Shown here: one piece after another, positions 41,874 through 51,037 of the stretch | How the letters are laid out: every line of letters begins with the position of its first letter | How positions within the stretch are numbered: position 1 is the stretch's first letter | Translations under genes and position numbers: made by a program | Assembly: GCA_900762325.1 (NCBI GenBank) | Contig: CAAFGG010000007.1 | Span: 1 to 54,421 of the forward strand | Length of the DNA stretch: 54,421 nucleotides | Direction: 5' to 3' | Source: an uncultured Collinsella sp. | GTDB lineage: Bacteria > Actinomycetota > Coriobacteriia > Coriobacteriales > Coriobacteriaceae | The notes under the pieces: generated by a model | The model's input: only the letters and a program-made list of their open reading frames with translations | What the model was told of the DNA's origin: nothing | Database searches by the model: none

Positions 41874-42866
41874 CTACTTGCGAAGGGCGTTATCGAGAGT
41901 GGCAGCCACCTGCAGAGGGTCGTCGGTGCCGGCGAAGAGGCGGATGGCGCCCCCCTGCTTACCACGCGGGGCCGAAAGGCGCGTTGTTGAGCCGCCGGCG
42001 GGCGACGTGCGGAACTCCCCCGGCAATGTGTCGAACAGCTCACCCGCACTTCGCTCGATAAGGTCAAACTCAACTGCCGGGCCAAAGCCGTGCTCGAGGA
42101 TTCCCGTTGCAACCGCATGGTCGGGATGCGAGGTCAGCCCGGGATAGCGCACGTTGCGTACCATCTCGTTGGCGGCCAGATACTCGGCCAGCGCACGGGC
42201 GCGATCGAAGTGGGCCTGCATGCGAGCGTCGAGCGAAGACAGCCCCCGCTCCAGCATGCAAGCCTCATTAGCAGAAAGGTCGAGTGCAGACGCGCCGCAA
42301 TCCGCAAGAAGCGCATGCGCACACTCGGCGGCGGCATCCACGCGATGGCGCTTAAGCTGCGAGCGCGCCACCGAAGCGGCGACGAGCTTGCGCGGCGCAA
42401 CGCCGGTACACACACGGTCGAGTGCCTCGAGCGACAGGACGGCACCCAAACGCAGCGGATCGCACCCAAAGACGCTTGCCACGGTGTTATCCACCACGAG
42501 CAACGCACGGGCCTCACGCGCCGCCCGACCCAGCGCACGCAGATCGGGCACACGTAGGCCAAACCCGCCGATGGAATTGACGAACCACCACAGATGCGAC
42601 CCGCCAGCATCAAACGAAGCATCAAAGCCCTCAGACGCGGCGGTAAACGCCGCAACCGACGGCTCCCCCACGAGCACAACGTCGCAGGCATCAAAGCCGC
42701 GCGCAAACGCATCGGCAAAGTCATCCGCAAAGGCCACCAAGCGATCGCCGGGCTGCACAATCCCCAGCATCGACAGCGCCGCCGGCACATGCGAGGCCGC
42801 AACAAGACACGCCTCACGCGCGCCGGCCCTTGCAGCCCAGGACTCTTCTAGCTGTTGCACGTCCAC
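41874..42866 (-). CDS. Cys/Met-metabolism PLP-fold protein, divergent, catalytic lysine not conserved
   Basis: A 330-residue protein aligned by eye to the cystathionine gamma-synthase/lyase family: LLVVDNTVASVFGCDPLRLGA (family Asp126), a GLSSLDARM block and YPGLTSHPDHAVA. Where the family has the SATKY Schiff-base lysine, 25 residues after that Asp, this protein has Arg151 (ALDRV). The nearest lysine is Lys160. The N-terminus is also short, about 60 residues less than usual. It may be a pseudo-enzyme or use another lysine. The GTG at 42866 is preferred over the upstream TTG because AAGGGA precedes it. It lies downstream of the pel operon, after a hairpin. Confidence 0.72.
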   Translation of the reverse strand: MDVQQLEESWAARAGAREACLVAASHVPAALSMLGIVQPGDRLVAFADDFADAFARGFDACDVVLVGEPSVAAFTAASEGFDASFDAGGSHLWWFVNSIGGFGLRVPDLRALGRAAREARALLVVDNTVASVFGCDPLRLGAVLSLEALDRVCTGVAPRKLVAASVARSQLKRHRVDAAAECAHALLADCGASALDLSANEACMLERGLSSLDARMQAHFDRARALAEYLAANEMVRNVRYPGLTSHPDHAVATGILEHGFGPAVEFDLIERSAGELFDTLPGEFRTSPAGGSTTRLSAPRGKQGGAIRLFAGTDDPLQVAATLDNALRK

Positions 42867-42948
42867 GCGGCACCATCCCTTACATAAAACCAAACCAAGA
42901 CCAGCCCACCCAGGTCGAGAAAACGTCAGCGCAAGCAGCGTCGAGCGG

Positions 42949-42972
42949 TCCGGCGTTCGTTAGAACGCCGGA
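42949..42972. terminator. Hairpin at the end of the pel-cotH-VTC-DUF4956 operon
   Basis: Perfect 10-bp stem TCCGGCGTTC / GAACGCCGGA with a GTTA loop, 6 bp past the DUF4956 stop. No U-tract follows on the minus strand, so strength is uncertain. Confidence 0.55.
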
Positions 42973-42978
42973 ACAAAA

Positions 42979-43644
42979 TCACCCGTGATATTCGCCGTTG
43001 TATTGGATGAGCGTTAGATCTTCCACGCCATCGAGTGCGCGGATGGCGTCGGCATAGGGCATATCCACACCGTCCGAGAACACCTCGACGGCCATTTCGA
43101 CCTTGTCACCGCGCATCGTCTTGGATTTGACGGTGAACTTGGTGCGCCCAAATGCACGCACGATATCATCGCCGGTGGTCTGCCCCGTGTAGTGAATGAC
43201 CATCATGTACACGCGCGCCTTGTCCTGATGGCTCGCAAAGCCGGCAATCATCACCACGATCACCACCGCCGTGAGCCCCACGAGCGCATACATACCGGCT
43301 CCCGCCGTAATGCCCGTGGTAATGGACCAAAACAGATACAGCAGGTCGAGCGGGTCCTTGACCGCCGTACGGTAGCGGACGATAGACAGAGCACCGACCA
43401 TACCAAGCGAGATGACCACGTTTGTCGAGATCGCGAGCGTGACCATGCAGGTGAGCACGCACATGCCCACGAGCGTCACGGCAAAACTGCGCGAATAGAC
43501 CACGCCAGTAAAAAAGCGCTTGTACACGTAGTAGATCAGGATGCCCATGGCGAGCGCCACGAGCAGCGAAAGGGCGATCTTGGCAGGGTCGACCTGGCCA
43601 AACGCCTCCAAGACGGAGTTCTTAAAAAAGTCCCTGGTGCTCAT
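42979..43644 (-). CDS. DUF4956 membrane protein
   Basis: A 221-residue DUF4956 protein. Four hydrophobic segments lie roughly at 21-42, 50-75, 77-90 and 103-135. The conserved cytoplasmic loop SIVRYRTAVKDPLDLLYLFWSI matches the family. The C-terminal 80 residues form a soluble ferredoxin-like domain. Function is unknown, but the family is recurrently found beside VTC-domain and CotH proteins. It starts 3 bp after the VTC gene stop. By guilt of association it may be the membrane partner or channel for the VTC polymerase. It closes the operon. Confidence 0.85.
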   Translation of the reverse strand: MSTRDFFKNSVLEAFGQVDPAKIALSLLVALAMGILIYYVYKRFFTGVVYSRSFAVTLVGMCVLTCMVTLAISTNVVISLGMVGALSIVRYRTAVKDPLDLLYLFWSITTGITAGAGMYALVGLTAVVIVVMIAGFASHQDKARVYMMVIHYTGQTTGDDIVRAFGRTKFTVKSKTMRGDKVEMAVEVFSDGVDMPYADAIRALDGVEDLTLIQYNGEYHG

Positions 43645-43647
43645 GGT

Positions 43648-44439
43648 CTAAATATCCCCTCGGTTCCCAAAATCCGATTCCCAGTAGTTAAAACCGCGCA
43701 GGTAGGCGGTCTTGTCATAACACAGGCAGTACTTAGAGACCGCCGTGAGTTCGGCCGCACCCGGCGGCACCATATCGCGCACCAGCTGCGGGCAAAACTC
43801 GGTAAACTTGACCTCCATCACCAGCTTGCCGGGCTCCAGCACGGGCAACGCGGGCAACGTCGCGTCAAAGATGTCAAAGCTCCCCACCGCCGCACGCACG
43901 TTGCTATCAAAGGTAATGCGCACGGTGCCCTCGTCCATCACCCACGGCTCGCGCTCGTAGTCCACGATGGTCCGCGGGCGCATCATATTACAGATGCACT
44001 CGATGTAGAACTCGCGACAGAGCGGATAGGGGCTCCTCAGCAAAAAGTCGTAGTCGCCAGCCAGAATCTGCTCGAACTCGTCACGCGTGAGCGGCGCGTC
44101 CTCCTTGTAGATCCAGCTGCCGTACTTCTTTTTGCGCTCGAGCTTAATCACCTTGTCGCTGCCGTTATAGATGCGCACGCGATACTTTTTGCGCATGAGA
44201 ATACCGGCGTCTTTTTCCTCGTAGGCCGAGTTGCAGTAGTCGTCAAAGTACAGGCTGCGAATGGTATAACCGCCCGCCTGCGCATGCTTGTCCAGCTTAA
44301 ACACAGGCGCCATGCGACAGGCCAGCGCGGCGTGCTCGCCCTCGTTAATGAGATATTTGAGCTCGTGGCGGTAACGCTCCTGCGTGGCACGCACAGGCGG
44401 AGCTGCCAAGCGCTCAAGCAGCGCGCTAGCCCTCCTCAT
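43648..44439 (-). CDS. VTC-domain polyphosphate polymerase-like protein
   Basis: A 263-residue stand-alone VTC catalytic domain, the fold that in yeast Vtc4 makes polyphosphate from ATP. Basic tunnel residues are visible: RYRHELKYL at 22-30, TIRSLYFDD at 59-67, KKYRVRIY at 84-91 and KLERKKK at 99-105. An acidic metal site MEVKF lies near 211-215 and SKYCLCY near the end. It has no transmembrane segment or SPX domain. It overlaps cotH by 14 bases and its ribosome-binding site lies inside cotH. Activity is inferred from fold only. The pairing with DUF4956 suggests synthesis at the membrane. Confidence 0.87.
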   Translation of the reverse strand: MRRASALLERLAAPPVRATQERYRHELKYLINEGEHAALACRMAPVFKLDKHAQAGGYTIRSLYFDDYCNSAYEEKDAGILMRKKYRVRIYNGSDKVIKLERKKKYGSWIYKEDAPLTRDEFEQILAGDYDFLLRSPYPLCREFYIECICNMMRPRTIVDYEREPWVMDEGTVRITFDSNVRAAVGSFDIFDATLPALPVLEPGKLVMEVKFTEFCPQLVRDMVPPGAAELTAVSKYCLCYDKTAYLRGFNYWESDFGNRGDI

Positions 44440-46195
44440 ACGTATCCTCCACGACCTTACCGCCGTCCTGCACGTAAAAACACTTCATGCCGTAGTGCTT
44501 GCCGTCGTCGGTCACATAGTAGTCAAACGCATCTTGCGTATAGCCGTCGGAGTTGGTGGCGCGCACGCGCACAAAATACTGGCCGGCATCGGGCGCATCA
44601 CAGGTCACCTCGGGAAGTAGCACGTCCTCGGCCTTAAAAAGCACGTCGCTTATGGCATAGTCGCGCGCCAGCTCCACGGTATAGCGAATGTCACGCGCTT
44701 TAAAGTCGTAGGACGCATCCCAGTTAATGCGCAGCTTACCGTTATCGATCTGCGGCACGCCAATGTAGAACGGCATGGGCTTTTTATAGCTCTCGCAGTA
44801 GCTCTTATAGTTCTCCTCGATCTCGGAGGGAATCGCCGCGGCGATCTGCTCGTATTGGTCCTTGGTGACAGGCAGATTGTCGGTATCGGGCGAAGCAAAG
44901 ACCAGCGATTCGGTAACCTCGCGATAATGTTTGATCATCTTGGCCAGGCGCGCCTCGGTCATATACGAGCGCAGGTCCTTTACGGCGCGGTCGAGCTCAC
45001 TGCGAAACGCCTTACTGCGCAGCGCACGATTGAATAGCACGTTGCCCCAGTAGTTGCTTACGCCGCGCTCCCAGCTCGCATAGTCCGAGAACCCGGTAAG
45101 AGAAAGCTCCAGCTTACGCAGCATGCCGTCGTTATCCCAATCCAGGATATACCAGACCTTGGAGTTAAGCGGGCTGTACAGATAGCAGTTACGGTTCTGC
45201 GTATCGCAGTTGCCCGTCAGGATCTGAAACGCCAGCCAATAGACCAGATTCTCGGTATCAAAGTAGGTGTCGAGCACGTTATCGATCTTTTGCGATTCGT
45301 CGTTGAGCGCATCGAGCATCTCGATGAGCTTGGTGTGGTCCGAATCGCCCTTAATCTCGAGCATGCCCTCGAAGTTTGCCTGGTTGTAGTCGGGATCGTC
45401 GGCAAGCTTAATGGTGTCCTCGTAGCGATGGAAATCAAAGCTGTTCACCTTGTACAGGTACCCGCTCTTATCCAGGCCATGTGCCTTAAGCGCCGTCTTG
45501 TTGAGCTGCTCCACCTGCGTAAACAGGCCGTAGTCCTCAAAGGTATCGTTGGACTTTTCGGTCTGGTCGCACACCCACAGATGCATAAACTGCGTACGCA
45601 GGCCCATCATCTGGGGAATCCCGCGGATAAGGTCGTAGGCCATCTTGTTGCGAAAACGCATACCCTCGCCCATGTGCTTGTTGAGCGCAATCGCGCGCTG
45701 TTGGCGCCAGGTGCCCTTGCCCTTTTTGAGCTCCACCTTGTAATTCTTTTGCGTGTAGGAGCTCGATGTCTGGCCGCGCACCTGCACGGTGGCATTGGGC
45801 GCTTCCTCGCCATAGCCAACCTCGCCGGCCACCGGGCCGTCTTCGTCGCCCGCCTGCAGCAGGCCCATAACCTGATAGCGCGTCACGCCCATGTCGGCAT
45901 AGTCATACACCGAGTACGTGTTGATCTCGGCCCAGCTATGGTCCGTGTTCTCGGAGCTGTTGCCGCGAGAGACCGTCAGATACATGGTCACAATGCCCGA
46001 GTCATCATAGACCTCGTACAGCTCGTCCTTATCGCGCAGATGCTTGGACTGGGCGGAGGCCTCGGCCTTTTTAATCTTGTCCTGCTTTTTTACCTTATTT
46101 GTCGAGGATTCGTCCTGAGATGAGCAGCCTGAAAGCAGCAGCGCGCCGGCAGCCGCCTCGATCAGACAGCGGCGAGACATCAACTTATCGATCAT
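44426..46195 (-). CDS. CotH-type kinase lipoprotein with C-terminal FN3-like domain
   Basis: A 589-residue extracytoplasmic protein. From Met6 the N-terminus reads MSRRCLIEAAAGALLLSGC, combining a twin-arginine-like SRRxL with a lipobox (Cys24), so a lipidated, possibly Tat-exported protein is likely. CotH kinase landmarks follow: RGQTSSSYTQKNYKVEL at 140-156 (ATP-binding region), NCDTQNRNCYLY at 329-340 and LDWDNDG at 351-357 (metal and catalytic residues). A FN3-like domain follows residue 475 or so. CotH kinases phosphorylate spore coat proteins in Bacillus, but this lineage does not sporulate. GGGGAGG precedes the ATG; it overlaps pelG by 11 bases. Confidence 0.88.
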   Translation of the reverse strand: MIDKLMSRRCLIEAAAGALLLSGCSSQDESSTNKVKKQDKIKKAEASAQSKHLRDKDELYEVYDDSGIVTMYLTVSRGNSSENTDHSWAEINTYSVYDYADMGVTRYQVMGLLQAGDEDGPVAGEVGYGEEAPNATVQVRGQTSSSYTQKNYKVELKKGKGTWRQQRAIALNKHMGEGMRFRNKMAYDLIRGIPQMMGLRTQFMHLWVCDQTEKSNDTFEDYGLFTQVEQLNKTALKAHGLDKSGYLYKVNSFDFHRYEDTIKLADDPDYNQANFEGMLEIKGDSDHTKLIEMLDALNDESQKIDNVLDTYFDTENLVYWLAFQILTGNCDTQNRNCYLYSPLNSKVWYILDWDNDGMLRKLELSLTGFSDYASWERGVSNYWGNVLFNRALRSKAFRSELDRAVKDLRSYMTEARLAKMIKHYREVTESLVFASPDTDNLPVTKDQYEQIAAAIPSEIEENYKSYCESYKKPMPFYIGVPQIDNGKLRINWDASYDFKARDIRYTVELARDYAISDVLFKAEDVLLPEVTCDAPDAGQYFVRVRATNSDGYTQDAFDYYVTDDGKHYGMKCFYVQDGGKVVEDTYEEG

Positions 46196-47729
46196 CAGAA
46201 CCTCCCCAATGGTTGCGATACACGCGAGCTACTGCGCGCTGAAACGCGCCGTGTGGCACGCCCTTATGGCGACCTTCCTCATAGCGCTGCTCGGCACGGT
46301 CGAGCAAGCGGCCCAGCTGTGTAAAACGACCCGTTTTGTCGGTCGCCACAATGGGCTGCTGGCTCAGGATACGATACGGCAAGTTGGCGGTATAGGTATC
46401 GAGCCGCAGCAGGGCCACGATAAAAAACACCACCGCACCCAACAAAAAGCCAAAGCCGTAAAACTGCTGCGGCAAAAGCAACGACACGGCGGTCGCCAGC
46501 CCTACCACACCGGCAAACAGGCCCGAGGCCAGAACGGCTCCCTTGTAGTCGGTAAAGTACAGCAAGATAAGCAGGATCGTGTTGCCCACGGCATACAGGC
46601 CGTAGCCTACGCATAACGTGCGAAAATACCCGTGCATAAGATTGTTAAAGCCCAGCGGCAGGGCCGAGAGCACTGTGGTCTCGAGCGAGATGACCGCCGC
46701 GGTCACAAACAGCTGCTTGAGCGCGCAAAAGCGCAGTTCGCTGTTGAGCGTGGAGAGCATCTCCTCCTCGGCCACCACAATATCGCCCACCACGCCGCCG
46801 TCGTTGAACAGGCTGTAGTAGTCACGGTAGCGCGGATAGAAATTGACCTCGACCGACACCACAAAGTTGACGGTCGTGACGAGTGTGGTCAAAAACGCAA
46901 TGAGTGCCGGAACGTCATGGTAAGGAGCCCCGTAAAACAGGCCTTTGATCTGCACGCCAATAGGGCCCGCCCAGATAATAACCAGGTGTACGAAAAGCCC
47001 CAAGTTGGTAAACAGCCCCGTAAGCGCAAGCGGCATAAATTGGTCGAGCCAGCGCAAAAAACGCCAGGGACTCCGATCACTCTGTGGAAAATACCGGTAC
47101 AGCAGTACCACATCCCAGGCAAGCATGACGCCGTAGCCTAGGGCGATTGACGCCAACAGGCCCTCGACCGGCGGCAGTCCCAACGCCAGCGCTGCCAGGG
47201 CGCACAGGCACGCCATGCCAATGGCGGCCGCAAAGCTGCACAGAATGCCACGATAATCTTTGATGGCCGTGAGATAGCTCATGCCGTTCCAGTTGACGAT
47301 CATGATGTTGAAGAGCCACAGGCACAGCAGCCCCTGCAGCAGCGTAGCCCCCGAGAACAGCAAAAAGACGCCGTAGAGCACCGTGCCCGCAACGAGCATG
47401 ATGGCATTAGATCCCCAAAACGAAGGCAGGATCTCATCCTCGCGCTCGGCAAAGAGCATGTCGGCCAAAAAGCGCGTGACCGGCATGGAGAAAAAGCTTG
47501 TGAGCGTAAGCGAGGCCAGCAGTGTATAGGTCACCATGCACACCAGCAGATCCTGGTTGGCGCGCCCCACGCCCCACAGACCGCACAGCACCAAGATACC
47601 CACCTGGAGTAGCACGCCCAGCAGCATGGGGCCCGTGCACACAATGCCAGCGTAGCCATAGGCGCGCATCGTGGCAAACAGACCCTTGCGCCTAAATAGG
47701 CGTTTGAGCTCAAAACCGATTCCGGCCAA
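46185..47729 (-). CDS. pelG: Pel exopolysaccharide inner-membrane transporter PelG
   Basis: A 514-residue polytopic protein of the PelG family (MOP/flippase-like superfamily), expected to export the Pel polymer across the membrane with PelD, PelE and PelF. The N-terminus MAGIGFELKRLFRRKG is the PelG signature. About 12 hydrophobic helices follow, with a cytoplasmic loop EVNFYPRYRDYYSLFNDGG. The C-terminal cytoplasmic tail is basic. It begins 3 bp after pelF and overlaps cotH by 11 bases. No PelB or PelC outer-membrane partner is present, as expected in a monoderm. Confidence 0.94.
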   Translation of the reverse strand: MAGIGFELKRLFRRKGLFATMRAYGYAGIVCTGPMLLGVLLQVGILVLCGLWGVGRANQDLLVCMVTYTLLASLTLTSFFSMPVTRFLADMLFAEREDEILPSFWGSNAIMLVAGTVLYGVFLLFSGATLLQGLLCLWLFNIMIVNWNGMSYLTAIKDYRGILCSFAAAIGMACLCALAALALGLPPVEGLLASIALGYGVMLAWDVVLLYRYFPQSDRSPWRFLRWLDQFMPLALTGLFTNLGLFVHLVIIWAGPIGVQIKGLFYGAPYHDVPALIAFLTTLVTTVNFVVSVEVNFYPRYRDYYSLFNDGGVVGDIVVAEEEMLSTLNSELRFCALKQLFVTAAVISLETTVLSALPLGFNNLMHGYFRTLCVGYGLYAVGNTILLILLYFTDYKGAVLASGLFAGVVGLATAVSLLLPQQFYGFGFLLGAVVFFIVALLRLDTYTANLPYRILSQQPIVATDKTGRFTQLGRLLDRAEQRYEEGRHKGVPHGAFQRAVARVYRNHWGGSDDR

Positions 47730-47732
47730 CGG

Positions 47733-49160
47733 CTACTCCCCCTCTCTGGGCAGGTCAAACGCGCGCGCCGTCTCGTCGTACATCGCGCGATAGTTGGCGA
47801 GCATCTGCTCGTGCAAAAAGTACGTGGCAACGCGACGCTGGCCACGCTCCCCCATCTCAATGCGACGGGCCCGGCTCACGCACATGCGCTCCATGGCATC
47901 AGCCAAGCCCTTGCGATACATAGGCGGCGTCACAAAACCCGCCACGCCAAAGTCGTCGCCCGGGGCGCCTTCGAGCAGCTCGCGGCAGCAGCCCACCTCG
48001 GTCGTCACGCAGGGACGGCGCGCTGCAAGCGACTCCAGCACGCTGAGCGGCTGGCCTTCGGAGATGCTCGTCAAAATGGTAAAGTCGAGCTTTTCCATAT
48101 ACTCAACCACGTTGACGCGGCCGGTAAAGATCAAGTCGCGCACGCCCAGGGTATCGACCAGCGCGTGGCACTCGGCGCCGTACTCCTCGTCATCCACGCC
48201 ACCCATGATGTGCAGGCGCACGCGGGGCAGGCGCTCGTGCAGCTCAAAGAAGGCATAGATCATGGTCTTGACGTCCTTGATGGGCGCCAGGCGCACCACC
48301 GCGCCAATGTCCACCCAGCCGTCATCGGGCTTTAAGGGAATGTCCTTAAAGCGGTCGAACTGGATGCCGTTGGGGATGACCAGGCATTTGTCCGCATCGC
48401 AGCCCATATCGATCTGCGTCTTGCGGGCGTTATGAAACAAGCTCGTCACGCGGAAGGCGCGGCGGTAGATCTCCTCCGAAAGCAGGTAGAAAAAGCGAAT
48501 CCAGCGGTCCTTAAACGACGGCACGACCCAGTCGGCACGAATGATCTCTTCCTCGCGCTCGCGGGTATAAATGCCGTGCTCGGTCAGCAGCACCGGCGCA
48601 TGGTGAACGCTTGAGCCCAGGCAGGCGAGCAGGCCACCGTAGCCGGTCGAGATGGCATGGTACACATCGGCCACCGGCACCTCGCTGCCCAACAGGTAGA
48701 GCACGGGAAGCAACATGGAGCGCATGGTGTGGAATGCATCGGCAAAGGGCGTGTAGGGGTACTCGGCCAGGCACACGTCGCGGAAAATGTCCATAAACGT
48801 TCGGCTCTGCAAAAACGAGAGCGGATGCACGCGACGGCGCTGAAAGATATCGAACAGCACGTCCCAGTCCGGATTGGAGAGCGACACCAGACGGCGTAGC
48901 GCCTCGCGCTCACGGTCGTTAAAACTGGCTTCATGTTGCTCGCCCGAAAGCCGCAGGGCATCGTCCAGGAACACCTCGTGCACCTCGACCACGTTGCCGG
49001 GCAGCTCGTAGACAAACTTGCCGCGGTCGACAGCATGCGCGCCAATCACCCACAGCACAAACTCGTGCTCGGGCATGGCCTGTATGTAGCCGTGCATCCA
49101 GGTGGACACGCCGCCGTGCACATAGGGGTAGCAACCCTCGAGTACCAAGCAGATTCTCAT
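47733..49160 (-). CDS. pelF: Pel polysaccharide glycosyltransferase PelF
   Basis: A 475-residue GT4-type cytosolic glycosyltransferase that in Pseudomonas uses UDP-GalNAc/GlcNAc to build Pel. The N-terminus RICLVLEGCYPYVHGGVSTW is the PelF signature. The donor-binding E-x7-E motif is EGQPLSVLE followed by RRPCVTTEVGCCRELLEG. Start ATG 49160 overlaps the stop of the deacetylase gene by 4 bases (ATGA); an in-frame upstream extension lies inside that gene and is not used. Coupled with pelG 3 bp downstream. Confidence 0.94.
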   Translation of the reverse strand: MRICLVLEGCYPYVHGGVSTWMHGYIQAMPEHEFVLWVIGAHAVDRGKFVYELPGNVVEVHEVFLDDALRLSGEQHEASFNDREREALRRLVSLSNPDWDVLFDIFQRRRVHPLSFLQSRTFMDIFRDVCLAEYPYTPFADAFHTMRSMLLPVLYLLGSEVPVADVYHAISTGYGGLLACLGSSVHHAPVLLTEHGIYTREREEEIIRADWVVPSFKDRWIRFFYLLSEEIYRRAFRVTSLFHNARKTQIDMGCDADKCLVIPNGIQFDRFKDIPLKPDDGWVDIGAVVRLAPIKDVKTMIYAFFELHERLPRVRLHIMGGVDDEEYGAECHALVDTLGVRDLIFTGRVNVVEYMEKLDFTILTSISEGQPLSVLESLAARRPCVTTEVGCCRELLEGAPGDDFGVAGFVTPPMYRKGLADAMERMCVSRARRIEMGERGQRRVATYFLHEQMLANYRAMYDETARAFDLPREGE

Positions 49161-51037
49161 TTGTCGCCACCCTCCTTGCGTGCAATGGCCACCGTCTTGT
49201 CCGTGGCTTTGACCAGGTACAGGTCGCCCGTCAGATGCGTAATCTCGCCACCCGTAACTGCACCCGGCTCGCCGTTGTTGGCACGGAACATGAGCCACGC
49301 CTCGTCGTGGAAATTGCCCAGGCTGAGCATCCAGGCATCCGCGCTTGTATCCACGCTCACCGTCACGGACGAAAAGCGCTGGATGGCGCCCGAGCATTCC
49401 GAACCGGTCTGGCGTCGCAAGTCGGGCGCAGACTTGGTAAGCCAGTCTAGGTAGTCGGTCAAGCCGCCCTTGTAGACCTCCCAGCCCTCCTTGGCGCCGC
49501 GATCGGGATCGAGCAGGTCGTCCGGGTGCATAAAATGCGTGCTCACATAGTGCATGTTTAGCTCGGACACGGCAGCCAGGCGCATATAGGAATCGTCGAC
49601 CATGCCGCCCGAAACAATGCGCGGCTGCTCCACAATGCCATCGCTCGCCACGCCAAACTCCTGCACATAGGGCAAGTCGGTGCCATCCTCAAAATACGTA
49701 CTGGCGATGGTCTTAATGCGCGGAACGTCAGTGCCGATAAGCTTGCGCGCACGGGCCGAAAGGATATTCGACGGTGGCACATAGACCGAGCCATGCGCGT
49801 TGGGCAGCACCTCGTCCTGGAAGGCTATAAGCTCGTTGAGCGATGCGACGAGCGCCTCCTTGTTCTTCCACGTCTTGTAGTCGTACAGTGTGCCATAGTC
49901 GGTATCCCAGAGCGCCAGCGGCTGATGGTTGTAGCCGTGGAAACCCAGCTCTCCGCCCATCTGCAGCAGCATGCCGCCAAAGTAGCGGAACTGCGTGGTA
50001 TCGGCCTGGCGCGCGGGCTCGGTCTGGTTGACCGCGTCCTCGTAGTTTTCGATCATCACGCCGGTAAAGCGAACGCCATATTTTTGCGCGAGCTTTTGCA
50101 GATCGGGCCACCAGACCTTGGCATAAAAGTCGGCGATAGAAAGCCCGTAGTCGCGCTTGATATAGGTGCCGTCGCCCGAGGGCACGGGGCTGGGAAAGTC
50201 GTCCAGATAGAAGACGGCGCTGTTGATGACGGGGTAGGCCGTGGCATCGCCCAGCAGGCTGATCGCCGCGGCGTAAAAACCGCGCATGACCTTGTCATAG
50301 ATACCGATATTGCACACCACGGTGCGACCGCTACCGCAGTCATTCGACCAAATGAGCGGGGCGCCCGCATCGCCGGTCTTAGCCCACACACGAGCCGTCT
50401 CGCGCAGCGAAACCGAAAGCGACGAATCAAAGGGGTCCGAGAGCTCGTAGCGCTCTCCCCCGCCCAGCATAAAGTCCTCGCTCGGCACAATGCTTTCGGC
50501 TTTTACATAGTCATATCCGGCAGATTCAATGCCAAGCTTGGGAGCAATCACTTGCAGATAGCCCGAGTTATCCGGAGGCATGGCGAGCATAAGCGAACCG
50601 CCGGCACTCACCCAACTCATAATGTCGCTCAGGTGCGTACCGAGCCCATCGAGCGACGGCATGAGCAAAATCACGCGATCGTAGGAGGTCAGCGAGGGAA
50701 TGGCATCCGCGCCGTCCAGGGCAAGGTCCACGTCGCGGTGCGCGATCTTCATATCGAGCAGAATCTGGTCGAACTGCTCCTTTACGTCCTCGACGCCAGC
50801 TTGATCGGAATCGGTAATGACCAGGCACGTGGGCTTTTGGCCAAATATTGCCGAGGAGGCCGGCACCGCATCGTTGGCGGCAAGCATCCCCAGCTTATGC
50901 TGGCCCGCACTGTACTGTACGCCGGCGCGCTCCACCAGCAGCACGGCCGCCATGGCAATAAAGACCGCCCACACCACAAGCAGCCCCATCCAGCGAAAAT
51001 GGCCCGCACGGTCGCGGATATGTTGCACCACGCTCAT
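49157..51037 (-). CDS. pelA: Membrane-anchored Pel deacetylase-type protein (DUF2194)
   Basis: A 626-residue protein with one N-terminal transmembrane segment (about 16-35) and a large extracellular part. A GATase-like Rossmann domain (about 68-250) precedes a NodB-like polysaccharide deacetylase domain. Its metal site is formed by Asp279-Asp280 (FYLDDFP) and the His367-x3-His371 pair (GFHGYNHQ). This is the deacetylase portion of Pseudomonas PelA; the glycoside hydrolase module is missing, as described for Gram-positive pel loci. It would partly deacetylate the polymer outside the cell and make it cationic. Start ATG 51037 overlaps pelE by 4 bases and has GAGGAGG upstream. Confidence 0.87.
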   Translation of the reverse strand: MSVVQHIRDRAGHFRWMGLLVVWAVFIAMAAVLLVERAGVQYSAGQHKLGMLAANDAVPASSAIFGQKPTCLVITDSDQAGVEDVKEQFDQILLDMKIAHRDVDLALDGADAIPSLTSYDRVILLMPSLDGLGTHLSDIMSWVSAGGSLMLAMPPDNSGYLQVIAPKLGIESAGYDYVKAESIVPSEDFMLGGGERYELSDPFDSSLSVSLRETARVWAKTGDAGAPLIWSNDCGSGRTVVCNIGIYDKVMRGFYAAAISLLGDATAYPVINSAVFYLDDFPSPVPSGDGTYIKRDYGLSIADFYAKVWWPDLQKLAQKYGVRFTGVMIENYEDAVNQTEPARQADTTQFRYFGGMLLQMGGELGFHGYNHQPLALWDTDYGTLYDYKTWKNKEALVASLNELIAFQDEVLPNAHGSVYVPPSNILSARARKLIGTDVPRIKTIASTYFEDGTDLPYVQEFGVASDGIVEQPRIVSGGMVDDSYMRLAAVSELNMHYVSTHFMHPDDLLDPDRGAKEGWEVYKGGLTDYLDWLTKSAPDLRRQTGSECSGAIQRFSSVTVSVDTSADAWMLSLGNFHDEAWLMFRANNGEPGAVTGGEITHLTGDLYLVKATDKTVAIARKEGGDK

